This document shows, piece after piece, positions 42,314-51,397 of a stretch of 64,000 bases of DNA. Source of the stretch: Chitinophaga polysaccharea (GTDB taxonomy: Bacteria; Bacteroidota; Bacteroidia; Chitinophagales; Chitinophagaceae); contig NZ_CABFVU010000001.1 in NCBI RefSeq assembly GCF_902150045.1, positions 1,798,001-1,862,000 on the forward strand. Reading direction: 5' to 3'. How positions within the stretch are numbered: position 1 is the first letter of the stretch; each line of letters opens with the position of its first letter. A program made the position numbers and the translations under genes. The notes below the pieces were generated by a model, which did not search any database, was not told where the DNA came from, and worked only from the letters and a program-made list of their open reading frames with translations.

Positions 42314-43245
42314 TCTTTCTTCCCGAATAACGTAAATCTACGGGAAATATTGAAACCCCACCGGAATTGCCCCTGTAACCAGGAAGTAGTGGTTTCAGGA
42401 ATGAACTGGCTTTCCTGGATGGCAGTGGAATTGGTAAAAGTAATGCTGAATACGTGGCCGCCTGTTTCTATTTCCAGGCCGAGGCCCAGCGGGTTATAAA
42501 AAGAAATGCCCTTTGCGGATTTAAAATAGTCTTTGCTCTCCTGTGAACGGAACGGGTAATAATATTCAGCCAGGATACCTATCCTTTTGCTGAGCTTCAG
42601 CCTGCCGGCGCCGCCCAGGGCAAACATATTGTTCATGTCCATATAGGCCACATGGTTACGGTGTACGTAGGTAGGGGCCAGGGTTAGTGATAACCTGTCG
42701 CCAAATTTCCTTGATATAAGGGCCTGGGCCACATACATGAGGCGGTCCGCACCGTCTTCAAAATAGGCGGCCGACGTTTTGTCTGTGGCGGAAGGCATCC
42801 CGCTGATCACCGCATTACCAAAAACCGCCAATGATACCGGTACGTGGTTATCGGTTGTTTGCTGCAGGAAACGGTATTTCACCAGTCCTTCATACAATTG
42901 CTGTAAATCCCCGCTGCCCTTGCTTCTGCTGATACCCACCATCAGGTTGTCGCTGATACCATACTCAAAAGCAATACGGATATCAGTGGAATTGTCGGTG
43001 CCAAAAAATGTTTTGGTACCTCCAAATTCACCACCGGCATCGCCAAAGCGGTGTGTAACGCGGAAATCGAGTTCGTGCTTACGCAGCATTTCGGTAGACT
43101 GCCCCTGTACAATGCGGGTACTTTTATAAGTATCCCTCACTTTGGTATGACCGATAGCCGTAGAATCAAAAAGCTTGTCGAGGCTCTGTGCATGTGCATA
43201 AACCGAAAACACACAGCATAATAAAATGGTTGATATATACTTCAT
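42301..43245 (-). CDS. DUF5777-type outer-membrane beta-barrel protein
   Basis: A 314-residue exported barrel with a signal peptide cut after AHAQ (about 20). The pattern RKHELDFRVTHRFGDAGGEFGG near 55-76 and EYGISDNLMVGISRSKG near 93-110 match the DUF5777 family, and strands alternate through to the C-terminus. The function of the family is unknown. It lies between the YceI gene (upstream, 11-bp gap) and the HExxH gene (overlap). The co-transcribed YceI and haem-lipoprotein genes hint at a redox or isoprenoid-binding process in the envelope; this is inference. Confidence 0.82.
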   Translation of the reverse strand: MKYISTILLCCVFSVYAHAQSLDKLFDSTAIGHTKVRDTYKSTRIVQGQSTEMLRKHELDFRVTHRFGDAGGEFGGTKTFFGTDNSTDIRIAFEYGISDNLMVGISRSKGSGDLQQLYEGLVKYRFLQQTTDNHVPVSLAVFGNAVISGMPSATDKTSAAYFEDGADRLMYVAQALISRKFGDRLSLTLAPTYVHRNHVAYMDMNNMFALGGAGRLKLSKRIGILAEYYYPFRSQESKDYFKSAKGISFYNPLGLGLEIETGGHVFSITFTNSTAIQESQFIPETTTSWLQGQFRWGFNISRRFTLFGKKDWKK

Positions 43246-43256
43246 GGAGTGATGTA

Positions 43257-43805
43257 TTATTTACTGTAAGGTGTATAAATCGCATTAACGGTAACCGCTA
43301 CCACTTCCGCCACATTCTGCACTACCAGCGACGGTATTTTTATACCGTGATCGGCTACACGTACATTAAAGGTGGAAGCAACCGTAATTGTGGTGCCCTG
43401 CGTGGTGATAGTGCCCTTTGCGGTGTAGCTTTTTTCTACCCCGTGGATGTTCAGTGTACCCGTAACCGTTACCGGGTAAGTGCCGTCTTTACTGAGCTCC
43501 GGCGATTCGTTAATCTTCCCTTTGAACTCTGCAAAAGGATATTTATCGCTTTCGAGATAATTTTCATTAAAGTGTTCCTGCATCAGCTTTTTCTTAAACT
43601 GGAAAGAGCTGATAGGTACTTTGAAAAAAACTTCCTTCGTTTTTGTATTAAGTGCGGAGGCGCCTTTATCTGTTTTCGCTTCTATGTCTTCCAGCGGAGA
43701 AGACGAAAAAAATGATAAACGGGTGTTTTTGCAGGAGTAAACATCCTGTGCAGATGCAGTAGCAGCCGATAGCACGGCAACTGCAAAAAGCAATAAGTAT
43801 TTCAT
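43257..43805 (-). CDS. YceI family periplasmic protein
   Basis: A 182-residue exported protein with a signal peptide (cut near SAQD, residue 20) and the lipocalin-like YceI barrel. Family marks are SSSPLEDIEAKTD, FKKKLMQEHFNENYLESDKYP (here in two parts) and VTVTGTLNIHGVEKSY. YceI proteins bind polyisoprenoids such as ubiquinone precursors in the periplasm. It lies directly between the haem lipoprotein (17-bp gap) and the DUF5777 barrel (11-bp gap), all on the minus strand. Confidence 0.92.
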   Translation of the reverse strand: MKYLLLFAVAVLSAATASAQDVYSCKNTRLSFFSSSPLEDIEAKTDKGASALNTKTKEVFFKVPISSFQFKKKLMQEHFNENYLESDKYPFAEFKGKINESPELSKDGTYPVTVTGTLNIHGVEKSYTAKGTITTQGTTITVASTFNVRVADHGIKIPSLVVQNVAEVVAVTVNAIYTPYSK

Positions 43806-43822
43806 GTTTATCTTTTTTTAGG

Positions 43823-44194
43823 TTATTGATCCGGGAGTCCTTTGGCGATCCAGCAAGCGATTGAGTCCTTTATACCCTGGCTGAGCGCGGGAAAAGACAT
43901 TGATTGCGGCATATCCGCCTGTGGGCCGGTAACGCGCGCTTCAAAAACAGTACGATTGGCGTTGATAAACGTTTTCAGTTTTGCCTCCGTGGAAAAATCT
44001 GCCAGCGCGGGGGCATTACCGCCCGGATGACAGCCACGGCTGGTACAGTTAGCCTGGATAATAGCAAAAACGGTGGCTGTTGTGATATGGGCTGCGTCAC
44101 AGTCTACGCCTCCGCTTACCGGCGCGGGGGCCTGTTCATTTTTACAGGCAGCCAGCAGCAGGCAGGCCATAAAAAAAAGCTTGATCCTTGTCAT
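43823..44194 (-). CDS. Lipoprotein with CX4CH haem-binding motif
   Basis: A 123-residue lipoprotein. The lipobox L-A-A-C puts the lipidated Cys near residue 17. A single C-T-S-R-G-C-H motif (about residues 52-58), CX4CH, is an atypical c-type haem site known from cytochrome c3; a PQSMSFP methionine may be the distal ligand. Cysteines at DCDAAH and IACW could form a disulfide. I use the ATG at 44194; the frame stays open to 44263, but only the later Met gives a proper signal peptide. It is first in the YceI-DUF5777-HExxH operon and divergent from murF. Haem attachment is inferred. Confidence 0.75.
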   Translation of the reverse strand: MTRIKLFFMACLLLAACKNEQAPAPVSGGVDCDAAHITTATVFAIIQANCTSRGCHPGGNAPALADFSTEAKLKTFINANRTVFEARVTGPQADMPQSMSFPALSQGIKDSIACWIAKGLPDQ

Positions 44195-44296
44195 AGGTCT
44201 TTCAAATTTGATTCCTGTTGGCTTATACGGGATAATGATAGAATAGGTTGCTTTCAAAGGCACATAAAATTCTGCTATATTACATGATTAACCACT

Positions 44297-44304
44297 TATT
44301 TTTG
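44297..44304 (+). promoter_or_regulatory. Candidate -7 element for murF
   Basis: TATTTTTG matches TAnnTTTG, 19 nt upstream of the murF GTG start. Confidence 0.45.
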
Positions 44305-44323
44305 TATCAAATAAGATCTGACC

Positions 44324-45604
44324 GTGAATATTGAACAACTATACAGCATCTATGAGCAACACCGCTCCATACAAACAGATACCCGTAAGCTGAAGGCCAA
44401 TGATATTTTCTTTGCGCTGAAAGGCGGCAACTTCAATGGTAATGAATTTGCAGCCCGGGCGCTGGAAATGGGGGCCGCCTTTGCAGTAGTAGATGAAGCG
44501 GCTTATTTTACGGTGCCCGACAGGATGATGCTGGTAGAAGATGCCCTCACCGCCCTGCAGCAGCTGGCTTTGCATCACCGCAAACAGTTGAGCATCCCCA
44601 TTCTTGCCATTACCGGCACTAACGGTAAAACCACTACGAAAGAACTGGTTAGTGCTGCACTGTCGGCCGGCCTAAAAACATACGCCACCGTTGGCAATCT
44701 CAATAACCATATCGGTGTGCCCCTTACTATTTTAAGTATACTTCCCGATGTGGAAATAGCGGTAATAGAAATGGGCGCCAATCACCAGAAAGAAATTGCG
44801 GCGTATTGTGAAATTGCCCTGCCAACCCACGGTATCATCACCAATATCGGGAAGGCGCACCTGGAAGGCTTTGGCGGCGAGGAAGGCGTTAAAAAAGCCA
44901 AAGGGGAATTGTATGATTTTTTGCGTGCCAACAACGGAACCGTATTTGTATGCAATGACTATGGCTATCTTCTTGAAATGGCGAAAGGTATCCGCCACAT
45001 CATTACTTATGGCAGCAGTGAGGCGGATTTCACAGGCGAAGCCATTACCGACACCGCTTTCCTGGCTGTGCAGGTACGGGGCAGCAGCCAGGTTGGGTTT
45101 ATTCAAACACAACTGGTAGGCGCTTACAACTTCCCCAATGTAATGGCAGCTGTAGCAGTAGCCAGCCACTTCAACGTGCCTGAAACAGCTATTGCGCCGG
45201 CCATTGCGCGTTATATCCCTTCCAATAACCGCTCACAGGTAATACAACAGGGAAGCAACACCATTATCATGGACGCTTATAACGCCAATCCTTCCAGTAT
45301 GAAAGCTGCCATCGAAAATTTTGCCGGCATCCAGGCCAATAAAAAGGTATTGCTGCTGGGCGCTATGATGGAGCTCGGAACAGACAGCGTAAAAGAGCAC
45401 CAGGAACTGGTGAGCTTACTGGAACGCACACACTGGGAAGCAGTAGTATTGGTTGGCGGCGATTTCAGAAAAGTAACACACCCTTATATTTTCCTGGAAA
45501 ATGCGGCAGAAGCCGGGAAATGGCTGCAGCAACAGCAGTATCAGGATACGCACATCCTTATCAAAGGCTCCAGGAGTACCGGCATGGAAAAGGTGCTGGC
45601 CTGA
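44324..45604 (+). CDS. murF: UDP-N-acetylmuramoyl-tripeptide--D-alanyl-D-alanine ligase
   Basis: A 426-residue Mur ligase that adds D-Ala-D-Ala to the UDP-MurNAc-tripeptide. The start is GTG. The N-terminal substrate domain has the SIQTDTRKLKANDIFFALKG segment (about 15-34). The central ATP-binding loop is ITGTNGKTTTKEL (about 95-107). The NNHIGVPLT and EMGANHQKEI segments follow. The C-terminal domain has IIMDAYNANPSSM (about 310-322). This is the free-standing MurF; a second MurF domain is fused to alanine racemase at 54999-57503. The following TonB receptor has its own promoter-like region. Confidence 0.95.
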   Translation: MNIEQLYSIYEQHRSIQTDTRKLKANDIFFALKGGNFNGNEFAARALEMGAAFAVVDEAAYFTVPDRMMLVEDALTALQQLALHHRKQLSIPILAITGTNGKTTTKELVSAALSAGLKTYATVGNLNNHIGVPLTILSILPDVEIAVIEMGANHQKEIAAYCEIALPTHGIITNIGKAHLEGFGGEEGVKKAKGELYDFLRANNGTVFVCNDYGYLLEMAKGIRHIITYGSSEADFTGEAITDTAFLAVQVRGSSQVGFIQTQLVGAYNFPNVMAAVAVASHFNVPETAIAPAIARYIPSNNRSQVIQQGSNTIIMDAYNANPSSMKAAIENFAGIQANKKVLLLGAMMELGTDSVKEHQELVSLLERTHWEAVVLVGGDFRKVTHPYIFLENAAEAGKWLQQQQYQDTHILIKGSRSTGMEKVLA

Positions 45605-45645
45605 TAACAAGGCGATTCAGCTGGCGGAAAGGAATCATCAAAATA

Positions 45646-45678
45646 TTTGTTAACGATTTCATAATTGTATTATTTTTA
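45646..45678 (+). promoter_or_regulatory. Near-consensus promoter of the 1112-residue receptor
   Basis: TTTG at 45646-45649 and TATTTTTA at 45671-45678 are 21 bp apart. The -33 word is exact and the -7 word has one mismatch in its last base. The start codon lies 45 nt downstream. Confidence 0.4.
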
Positions 45679-45722
45679 ATACTTCAATCTGTCATTTGAA
45701 CTTTACCAAAATCTGAATCGCA

Positions 45723-48700
45723 ATGCACAAAAAAATCTGGCGTTACCTCATTAGTATGCTTTGTTGCGTACTGATAATCCCTGCTGCCCTGTTTGCCCAG
45801 GAAACAACCGCTGATATAGCGGGTATCATTTTAAGTAAAGAAGGGCCTGTTCCCGGCGCAAGTATTACAGCCACCCATGTGCCCACCGGCACAAAATATA
45901 ACACCGTTTCACGTAAAGACGGCCGTTATAACCTGCCCAACCTCCGCGTGGGCGGCCCTTATACCTTGTCTGTTTCCTACATTGGCTTTAAAGATGAAAA
46001 ACGCGACAATATTTTCCTCTCGCTCGGCCAGGATTTCAAAACAGACATTAACCTGCAATCCAGTACCAGCAGCCTTACGGAAATAGTAGTCACCTCTGTG
46101 GCCCAGAATAAAGTGATCAACCGGGCCCGCACTGGCAGCCAGGAAGTGATTACCCGTTCACAAATGGACCGCCTGCCTACCATCAGCAGGTCTATGCAGG
46201 ACTTTACCAAGCTTACCCCTTCCGCCAATGGCCTTAACATCGGTGGCAGAAGCAACCAGCTGAACAATATTACTGTTGACGGCGCCAACTTCAATAACTC
46301 ATTCGGTTTGCAGCCCACACTGGGTTCGCAAACAGCCTCACAACCCATCAGCCTGGAAGCCCTGGAGCAGATCCAGGTAAACGTATCTCCTTACGATGTA
46401 AGGCAGGGAGGCTTCTCCGGTGCGGGGATCAACAGCGTTACCAAAAGCGGTACCAATACTTTCAAAGGAGCTGTTTATACCTATATTCAAACACCGGGGT
46501 TACAGGGCCTCAAGGTAGGCAATGCCACCGTACCTAAACCCGATTTCAATTATAACCTGCGCGGCTTCAACGTGGGCGGAGCTATCATTCCCAATAAACT
46601 GTTCTTCTTTGTAAGTGCCGAGCAGGAAAGGATCAAAGCGCCGGCAACCAGCCTTGTAGCCAACAAACCCGGGGGCGTGGCCGGCGGCAACGTATCACAG
46701 GCGGTAGCAGATACACTGGATGCGCTGAAACAATTCCTGATAAGTAAATATGGATACGACCCGGGCGATTATCAGAATTATAGTTACCGTACACAAAGTG
46801 ATAAAGTAACTTTTAAAGTCGACTGGAACGTAAATGATCACAACACATTTACCTTCAAATACAGCTACCTGAAATCATTTAAAGATATTCCCGCCAGCAA
46901 CAGCGGAGCACCTGGTGGCGGCGCTGTGGGAAGTGGCCGTCAGCCCAGCGCTACCGGTCTTCCTTTCAGCGGAAGCGGCTATACTATCAACAATAATTTC
47001 AACATCTTTATTGCCGAGCTGAATACCCGCATCGGTAACCGTGCTTCCAACAAACTGCAGATCGGTTACTCCGCTATGCGCGATTTCAGGAATGCCTTGT
47101 CACAAAGCAACTTCCCGCTCGTAGATATTATGAACGGGCAGGGCGCCAGCTATACCGCCTTCGGTTATGAGCCGTTTACCTATAACAACAAGCTCAATAC
47201 CGATGTATACCAGCTGTCTGATATCTTCACTATGTACAAAGGGAAACATGAGATCACTATTGGAACGCAAAACTATTATAAAACATTCCTGAATGGTTTC
47301 GCGCCTAACTATAATGGTAACTACCGCTTTAATACTCTCTCGGATTTTTATGCCAGCGCAAACAACGGACTGGCAAACGCGGTGCGTTATACAGTGTCAT
47401 ATGCTACTACCAAAGATAAATCCTTCCCTTACGCCAAGATCAACATGCTGGAGCTGGGCGCATTTATCCAGGATAAATGGAGCGTTACCAACTTCTTTAC
47501 CTTTACCTATGGATTGCGTATAGACGTTCCTGTTATAGGCAGCACATTTGATAAAAATGATTCCCTTGCTGCGCTCACTTTCAGAGATGGTGTGAAGATA
47601 GATGTTGGCCAGGCGCCAAAAACAACACCCCTCTTATCACCAAGAGTTGGTTTTAACTGGGATATTACCCATGACGGTAAAACGCAGCTCCGTGGAGGCG
47701 CCGGTTTATTTGCAGGACCGCCTCCCGCAGTATGGCTGAGTAACCAGGCAGGAAACAACGGCGTACAGTTTGGATCATTTGTAGCACAAACAAGTGCCTC
47801 TACGCCTGTTATTCCTTATCCCTTCAATCCTGATCCCAATGCTTACAAAGGTGGCAGCCAGCTATCTTATCAATATAATATAGCCGTTACCGATAGGAAC
47901 TTCAAGTATCCGCAGGTGCTGAAAGCAACCCTGGCGGTAGATCGCCAGTTGCCATGGGGCGTAATTGGTACCCTGGAATTCAATTATTCCAAGGATATCA
48001 ACGCCGTATATTTTCAGAACGTGAACCTTCCTGCTGCAGGGTTCCAGCTGGATAGCACCCCGGACCACCGCACGCGCTATAACTCCTCCAAAATATACGC
48101 AGGAAACAGCCTGAGCAACCCTAATATCAGCGATGCCATCCTGATGCGGAATACCAATAAAGGCTATTCTTATTTTGCTACTATCCAGTTACAAAAGAAC
48201 CTGCCCAATCTTTACCTCAGCGCAGCCTATACATACAGTAGGGCCCGTAGCGTAAATGATGGTGGTTCCATTGCACAGAGCAACTGGCGCGACCGCCCCG
48301 TAGCCGGCGATCCTAATGCCAATGTACTTGGTTATTCCAATTACTATATGCCTCACCGTATCATTGCTGCTGCTACCTACCGCTTTACCTGGGCCAAACA
48401 TTTCGCTACTTCTGTAGGGGTGGTATATGAAGCGGCGCCAAGTGTTAACGGTCTTTACAGCACCACTTCCTACACCTACAATGGTGATGTGAACAATGAT
48501 GCTTCCGGTGGCAACAACGACCTGATCTATGTTCCTAAAACCCGGAATGATATCAAACTGGTACCTGTAGGTTATGGCGATAAAACCTACAATCCTGCAA
48601 CCAATGCGGATAAACGTACTACAGATATCATCTGGAACCAGCTCGATAATTTTATCAAACAGGATAATTACCTGAGCAGTCACCGGGGAGAATATGCAGA

Positions 48701-49061
48701 ACGTAACGCAGTGGTGCTGCCATTCGCAAAACGTATGGACCTGAATATAACACAGGATATTTTTGTTTTCAGCGGCAAGGAAAAAAACAAACATACCCTG
48801 CGTATCAGTTTTGATATCATCAACTTTGGAAACTTCCTCAATAAACGCTGGGGAATTTCTAAAATACCGAACCAACCTTCTTTCCTGAAATATGAAGGAC
48901 AATACCGGGACGCCTCCGGCAATGCTACTGCGGCAGCCGCTTATTCTTTCCCTTACCTGGATGCAGCAAACCAGATTCCGCTCACCAATTCATGGAGGGA
49001 TAATACCGGTACTATTTCCAGGTGGCAGGGGCAACTGGGTATCCGGTATATGTTTAACTAA
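45723..49061 (+). CDS. Large TonB-dependent receptor, Oar-like
   Basis: A 1112-residue outer-membrane receptor. The signal peptide ends near LFAQET (about 25). A carboxypeptidase-regulatory-like domain spans about 30-115 (IAGIILSKEGPVPGASI). The plug domain spans about 130-260 with the RLPTISRSMQDFTKLTP and GGRSNQLNNITVDGANFN segments, and a very long barrel ends in RYMFN. Proteins of this shape in Bacteroidota and Myxococcota are often called Oar-like; their substrates are mostly unknown. There is no SusD gene. The stop codon TAA is also the first three bases of repeat copy C (TAACGCG). Confidence 0.93.
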   Translation: MHKKIWRYLISMLCCVLIIPAALFAQETTADIAGIILSKEGPVPGASITATHVPTGTKYNTVSRKDGRYNLPNLRVGGPYTLSVSYIGFKDEKRDNIFLSLGQDFKTDINLQSSTSSLTEIVVTSVAQNKVINRARTGSQEVITRSQMDRLPTISRSMQDFTKLTPSANGLNIGGRSNQLNNITVDGANFNNSFGLQPTLGSQTASQPISLEALEQIQVNVSPYDVRQGGFSGAGINSVTKSGTNTFKGAVYTYIQTPGLQGLKVGNATVPKPDFNYNLRGFNVGGAIIPNKLFFFVSAEQERIKAPATSLVANKPGGVAGGNVSQAVADTLDALKQFLISKYGYDPGDYQNYSYRTQSDKVTFKVDWNVNDHNTFTFKYSYLKSFKDIPASNSGAPGGGAVGSGRQPSATGLPFSGSGYTINNNFNIFIAELNTRIGNRASNKLQIGYSAMRDFRNALSQSNFPLVDIMNGQGASYTAFGYEPFTYNNKLNTDVYQLSDIFTMYKGKHEITIGTQNYYKTFLNGFAPNYNGNYRFNTLSDFYASANNGLANAVRYTVSYATTKDKSFPYAKINMLELGAFIQDKWSVTNFFTFTYGLRIDVPVIGSTFDKNDSLAALTFRDGVKIDVGQAPKTTPLLSPRVGFNWDITHDGKTQLRGGAGLFAGPPPAVWLSNQAGNNGVQFGSFVAQTSASTPVIPYPFNPDPNAYKGGSQLSYQYNIAVTDRNFKYPQVLKATLAVDRQLPWGVIGTLEFNYSKDINAVYFQNVNLPAAGFQLDSTPDHRTRYNSSKIYAGNSLSNPNISDAILMRNTNKGYSYFATIQLQKNLPNLYLSAAYTYSRARSVNDGGSIAQSNWRDRPVAGDPNANVLGYSNYYMPHRIIAAATYRFTWAKHFATSVGVVYEAAPSVNGLYSTTSYTYNGDVNNDASGGNNDLIYVPKTRNDIKLVPVGYGDKTYNPATNADKRTTDIIWNQLDNFIKQDNYLSSHRGEYAERNAVVLPFAKRMDLNITQDIFVFSGKEKNKHTLRISFDIINFGNFLNKRWGISKIPNQPSFLKYEGQYRDASGNATAAAAYSFPYLDAANQIPLTNSWRDNTGTISRWQGQLGIRYMFN

Positions 49062-49100
49062 CGCGTATTTTGTCTTGTTCCAAGACAAAATGCGCGATAT
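49059..49100. repeat. Dispersed palindromic repeat, copy C (minimal hairpin)
   Basis: ATTTTGTCTTG (49067-49077) pairs perfectly with CAAGACAAAAT (49081-49091) across a 3-nt loop. The right flank GCGCGATATACAA matches the right edge of copy B nearly base for base. It starts with the stop codon of the receptor gene. Confidence 0.85.
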
Positions 49101-49547
49101 ACAATTTATTGAACTCATTGAGCGTTAGGTAAGCAAGAAAGACCTATCCTGCCCGAAGTAATTCCCTTATATTTTTGAAATGAATCTACCCTTAGTGGAA
49201 GAAGGTGGCTAAAAAAAAAGACCTGCAAGCTAAAAAACCCGCAGGTGTTCATAACCTATGCCAACTTTAGAGTAATCGTAAAAACTTAAACCGCTAGTAA
49301 CCTATAAAGCCTAAGTTTTGTAATATTTTGAGTATTGATGTTCTGTCTATTTGTGTATAACGAGATAACGTTATGGAAAATGTATTTGTTCAAAAATTTA
49401 TAAAAAATATTTGGTCTTAACATTTTGGGCCCTTCTTTCCGGGGTGTTTGATATTACTTACGGATCAGAATTTCCTTTGGATTGCTAAAATGGAAAAAAA
49501 ATTAAAAAAAATATTATTATTTATATTTTAAATATATAAGTAAATGC
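49062..49547. other. 486-bp AT-rich intergenic region
   Basis: No credible gene. It contains repeat copy C at the left edge, a minus-strand terminator-like hairpin at 49211-49247, an 8-bp inverted repeat AAAACTTA (49281-49288) with TAAGTTTT (49312-49319), and from about 49370 an increasingly AT-rich tract that becomes almost pure A/T at 49495-49545. Confidence 0.7.
49211..49247 (-). terminator. Terminator-like hairpin on the minus strand
   Basis: On the minus strand ACCTGC and GCAGGT pair across a 14-nt loop and are followed by C and nine T. It lies about 300 nt past the stop of the epimerase gene, so it would end that transcript. Confidence 0.55.
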
Positions 49548-49949
49548 TTACTTGATATCCTGGCATATTTCGATCAAAACCCCGTTACTGTGCTTAGGAT
49601 GCAGGAAACAGATCAGCTTATTATCAGCTCCCTTTTTGGGTGTTTCCTGTAGTAAAACGAAACCTTCCTGTTGCAACCGTTTCATTTCTGCGTGGATATC
49701 TTCCACCTCGAATGCGATATGATGCATTCCTTCACCTTTGTTTTCCAGGAACTTTGCGATAACGCTATCTGGTCCGGTGGCTTCCAGCAATTCTATTTTG
49801 GTTTCCCCCTGCCGGAAGAAAGCGGTCTGTACCTGTTCACTGTCTACCACCTCCTGCTTATAACAAGGGGCGTTCAGCAGCTTTTCAAATAATGGAATGG
49901 ATACAGATAATTCCTTAACGGCAATGCCTATATGTTCTACCCTGAGCAT
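49548..49949 (-). CDS. mce: Methylmalonyl-CoA epimerase
   Basis: A 133-residue vicinal oxygen chelate enzyme. It interconverts the R and S forms of methylmalonyl-CoA between propionyl-CoA or succinyl-CoA metabolism. The first beta-alpha-beta-beta-beta module has VEHIGIAVKELS (metal His at about 5). The second has GMHHIAFEVEDI (about 75-86), and the C-terminal FLHPKHSNGVLIEICQ supplies the last glutamate. Length and motif order match the family. It is divergent from the cysteine desulfurase gene. Confidence 0.94.
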   Translation of the reverse strand: MLRVEHIGIAVKELSVSIPLFEKLLNAPCYKQEVVDSEQVQTAFFRQGETKIELLEATGPDSVIAKFLENKGEGMHHIAFEVEDIHAEMKRLQQEGFVLLQETPKKGADNKLICFLHPKHSNGVLIEICQDIK

Positions 49950-50037
49950 GTTTACAATTATTTATAGATGCGCGGAACCCGGTATCCGTACCGACTTTCC
50001 GGAATAGCTTAACCCGGTAAAAATAGAACTTATGTTG

Positions 50038-50045
50038 TAATTTTG
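50038..50045 (+). promoter_or_regulatory. Candidate -7 element for the cysteine desulfurase
   Basis: TAATTTTG matches TAnnTTTG, 32 nt upstream of the ATG at 50078. Confidence 0.45.
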
Positions 50046-50077
50046 TTTGGCCCGGACCTTAATATAAACAGAAAGAT

Positions 50078-51268
50078 ATGCTGCAGTTGCCCGTTTATCT
50101 TGATAATAATGCCACTACACCCTGCGATCCCAGAGTGGTAGCTGCCATGTTACCCTATTTCACTGAGATGTTTGGTAATGCCGCCAGCCGGAGCCACCCG
50201 CTGGGGTGGGCGGCAGAGGAAGCAGTAGATAATGCCCGGGAACAGGTGGCCAGGCTGATTGGCGCCGAACCTAAAGAAATTATTTTTACCTCCGGCGCTA
50301 CGGAAGCCGTTAACCTGGCTATTAAAGGCGTATACGAAGTGTATAGCGGTAAAGGCAATCATATCATAACTGCCGTTACCGAACATAAAGCAGTAGTGGA
50401 TACCTGCAAACACCTGGAAAAACTGGGCGCACAGGTTACCTGGCTCCCGGTAAACCGTGATGGGCTTATTGACCTTCAGCAACTGGAAGCTGCTATTACG
50501 CCTAAAACTATCCTGATAAGCCTGATGTACGCTAATAATGAAACCGGGGTTATTCACCCGGTGCGCGCTATCAGTGATATTGCCCGGAAACACGGCGTGC
50601 TGTTCATGACGGATGCCACCCAGGCAACCGGGAAAATCCCGGTAGATGTAAACAACGACGGCATAGATCTGCTCACCCTCAGCGCCCATAAAATGTACGG
50701 GCCCAAAGGAACGGGCGCTTTATATGTTCGCCGGCGCTCTCCCCGGGTAAAGCTCAATGCGCAAATCGATGGAGGCGGTCATGAAAGAGGTATGCGCTCG
50801 GGTACCCTGAATGTGCCCGGCATTGTAGGACTGGGAAAAGCCTGCGAGCTATGCCTGGAGGAAATGGAAGCAGATGCCCAACGTATCCTTCCCATGAGGA
50901 ACAGGCTGGAAAAAGCCCTGCTGGCAATAGAACAAACCTTTTTAAACGGCGCCCTCCTCCAACGCCTGCCACATACCTGTAACCTGTCGTTTAAGTACGT
51001 GGAGAGCGAAACCCTCATGATGGGCTTTAATAAGAAGATTGCAGTCTCCTCCGGATCGGCCTGCACCTCCGCCTCCATGGAACCCAGCTATGTACTGAAG
51101 GCAATGGGGCTTAGCGACGATCTCGCCCATGCGTCGCTCCGCTTTGGCCTCGGACGGTTCACAACGGAGGAACAAATCGATTTTACCATCCAAACCATTA
51201 CCGAATCGGTAAATGAACTGAGAAAAGTAAGCCCCATCTGGGAAATGTACAAGGATGGAGTACTTTAA
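50078..51268 (+). CDS. Cysteine desulfurase, IscS/NifS family
   Basis: A 396-residue PLP enzyme that removes sulfur from cysteine for iron-sulfur clusters and other thiolated products. The start [14 protein letters not shown] (about 6-19), the [14 protein letters not shown] segment (about 70-83), the PLP lysine in [16 protein letters not shown] (about 203-218) and the active cysteine in [14 protein letters not shown] (about 325-338) are all present, which is the group I (IscS-like) pattern. No iscU or suf genes are near. It could also feed sulfur to the molybdenum cofactor pathway, which is some 15 kb away; that is speculation. Confidence 0.94.
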   Translation: MLQLPVYLDNNATTPCDPRVVAAMLPYFTEMFGNAASRSHPLGWAAEEAVDNAREQVARLIGAEPKEIIFTSGATEAVNLAIKGVYEVYSGKGNHIITAVTEHKAVVDTCKHLEKLGAQVTWLPVNRDGLIDLQQLEAAITPKTILISLMYANNETGVIHPVRAISDIARKHGVLFMTDATQATGKIPVDVNNDGIDLLTLSAHKMYGPKGTGALYVRRRSPRVKLNAQIDGGGHERGMRSGTLNVPGIVGLGKACELCLEEMEADAQRILPMRNRLEKALLAIEQTFLNGALLQRLPHTCNLSFKYVESETLMMGFNKKIAVSSGSACTSASMEPSYVLKAMGLSDDLAHASLRFGLGRFTTEEQIDFTIQTITESVNELRKVSPIWEMYKDGVL

Positions 51269-51353
51269 GCTCACTTTTACCCCAAGTACACGTAAAGGAT
51301 ACAGGCACTCCGGCGCCTCCGTACAATAGGCGGAAAGGTAATAGCGTTTACCC

Positions 51354-51361
51354 TATATTTG
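51354..51361 (+). promoter_or_regulatory. Candidate -7 element of gldFG
   Basis: TATATTTG matches TAnnTTTG, 36 nt upstream of the gldF start. No clear -33 word. Confidence 0.45.
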
Positions 51362-51397
51362 TATCTTTACTAATATCCTAATCCTTACAAACTGTTC

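Noticed and set aside
46000..48902. Minus-strand open frames inside the 1112-residue receptor
   Set aside because: Shadow frames of a clear receptor gene.
50078..51268. Cysteine desulfurase as part of a DNA phosphorothioation (Dnd) defence system
   Set aside because: No dndB-E or restriction genes are near; the sequence pattern is the general IscS/NifS type.
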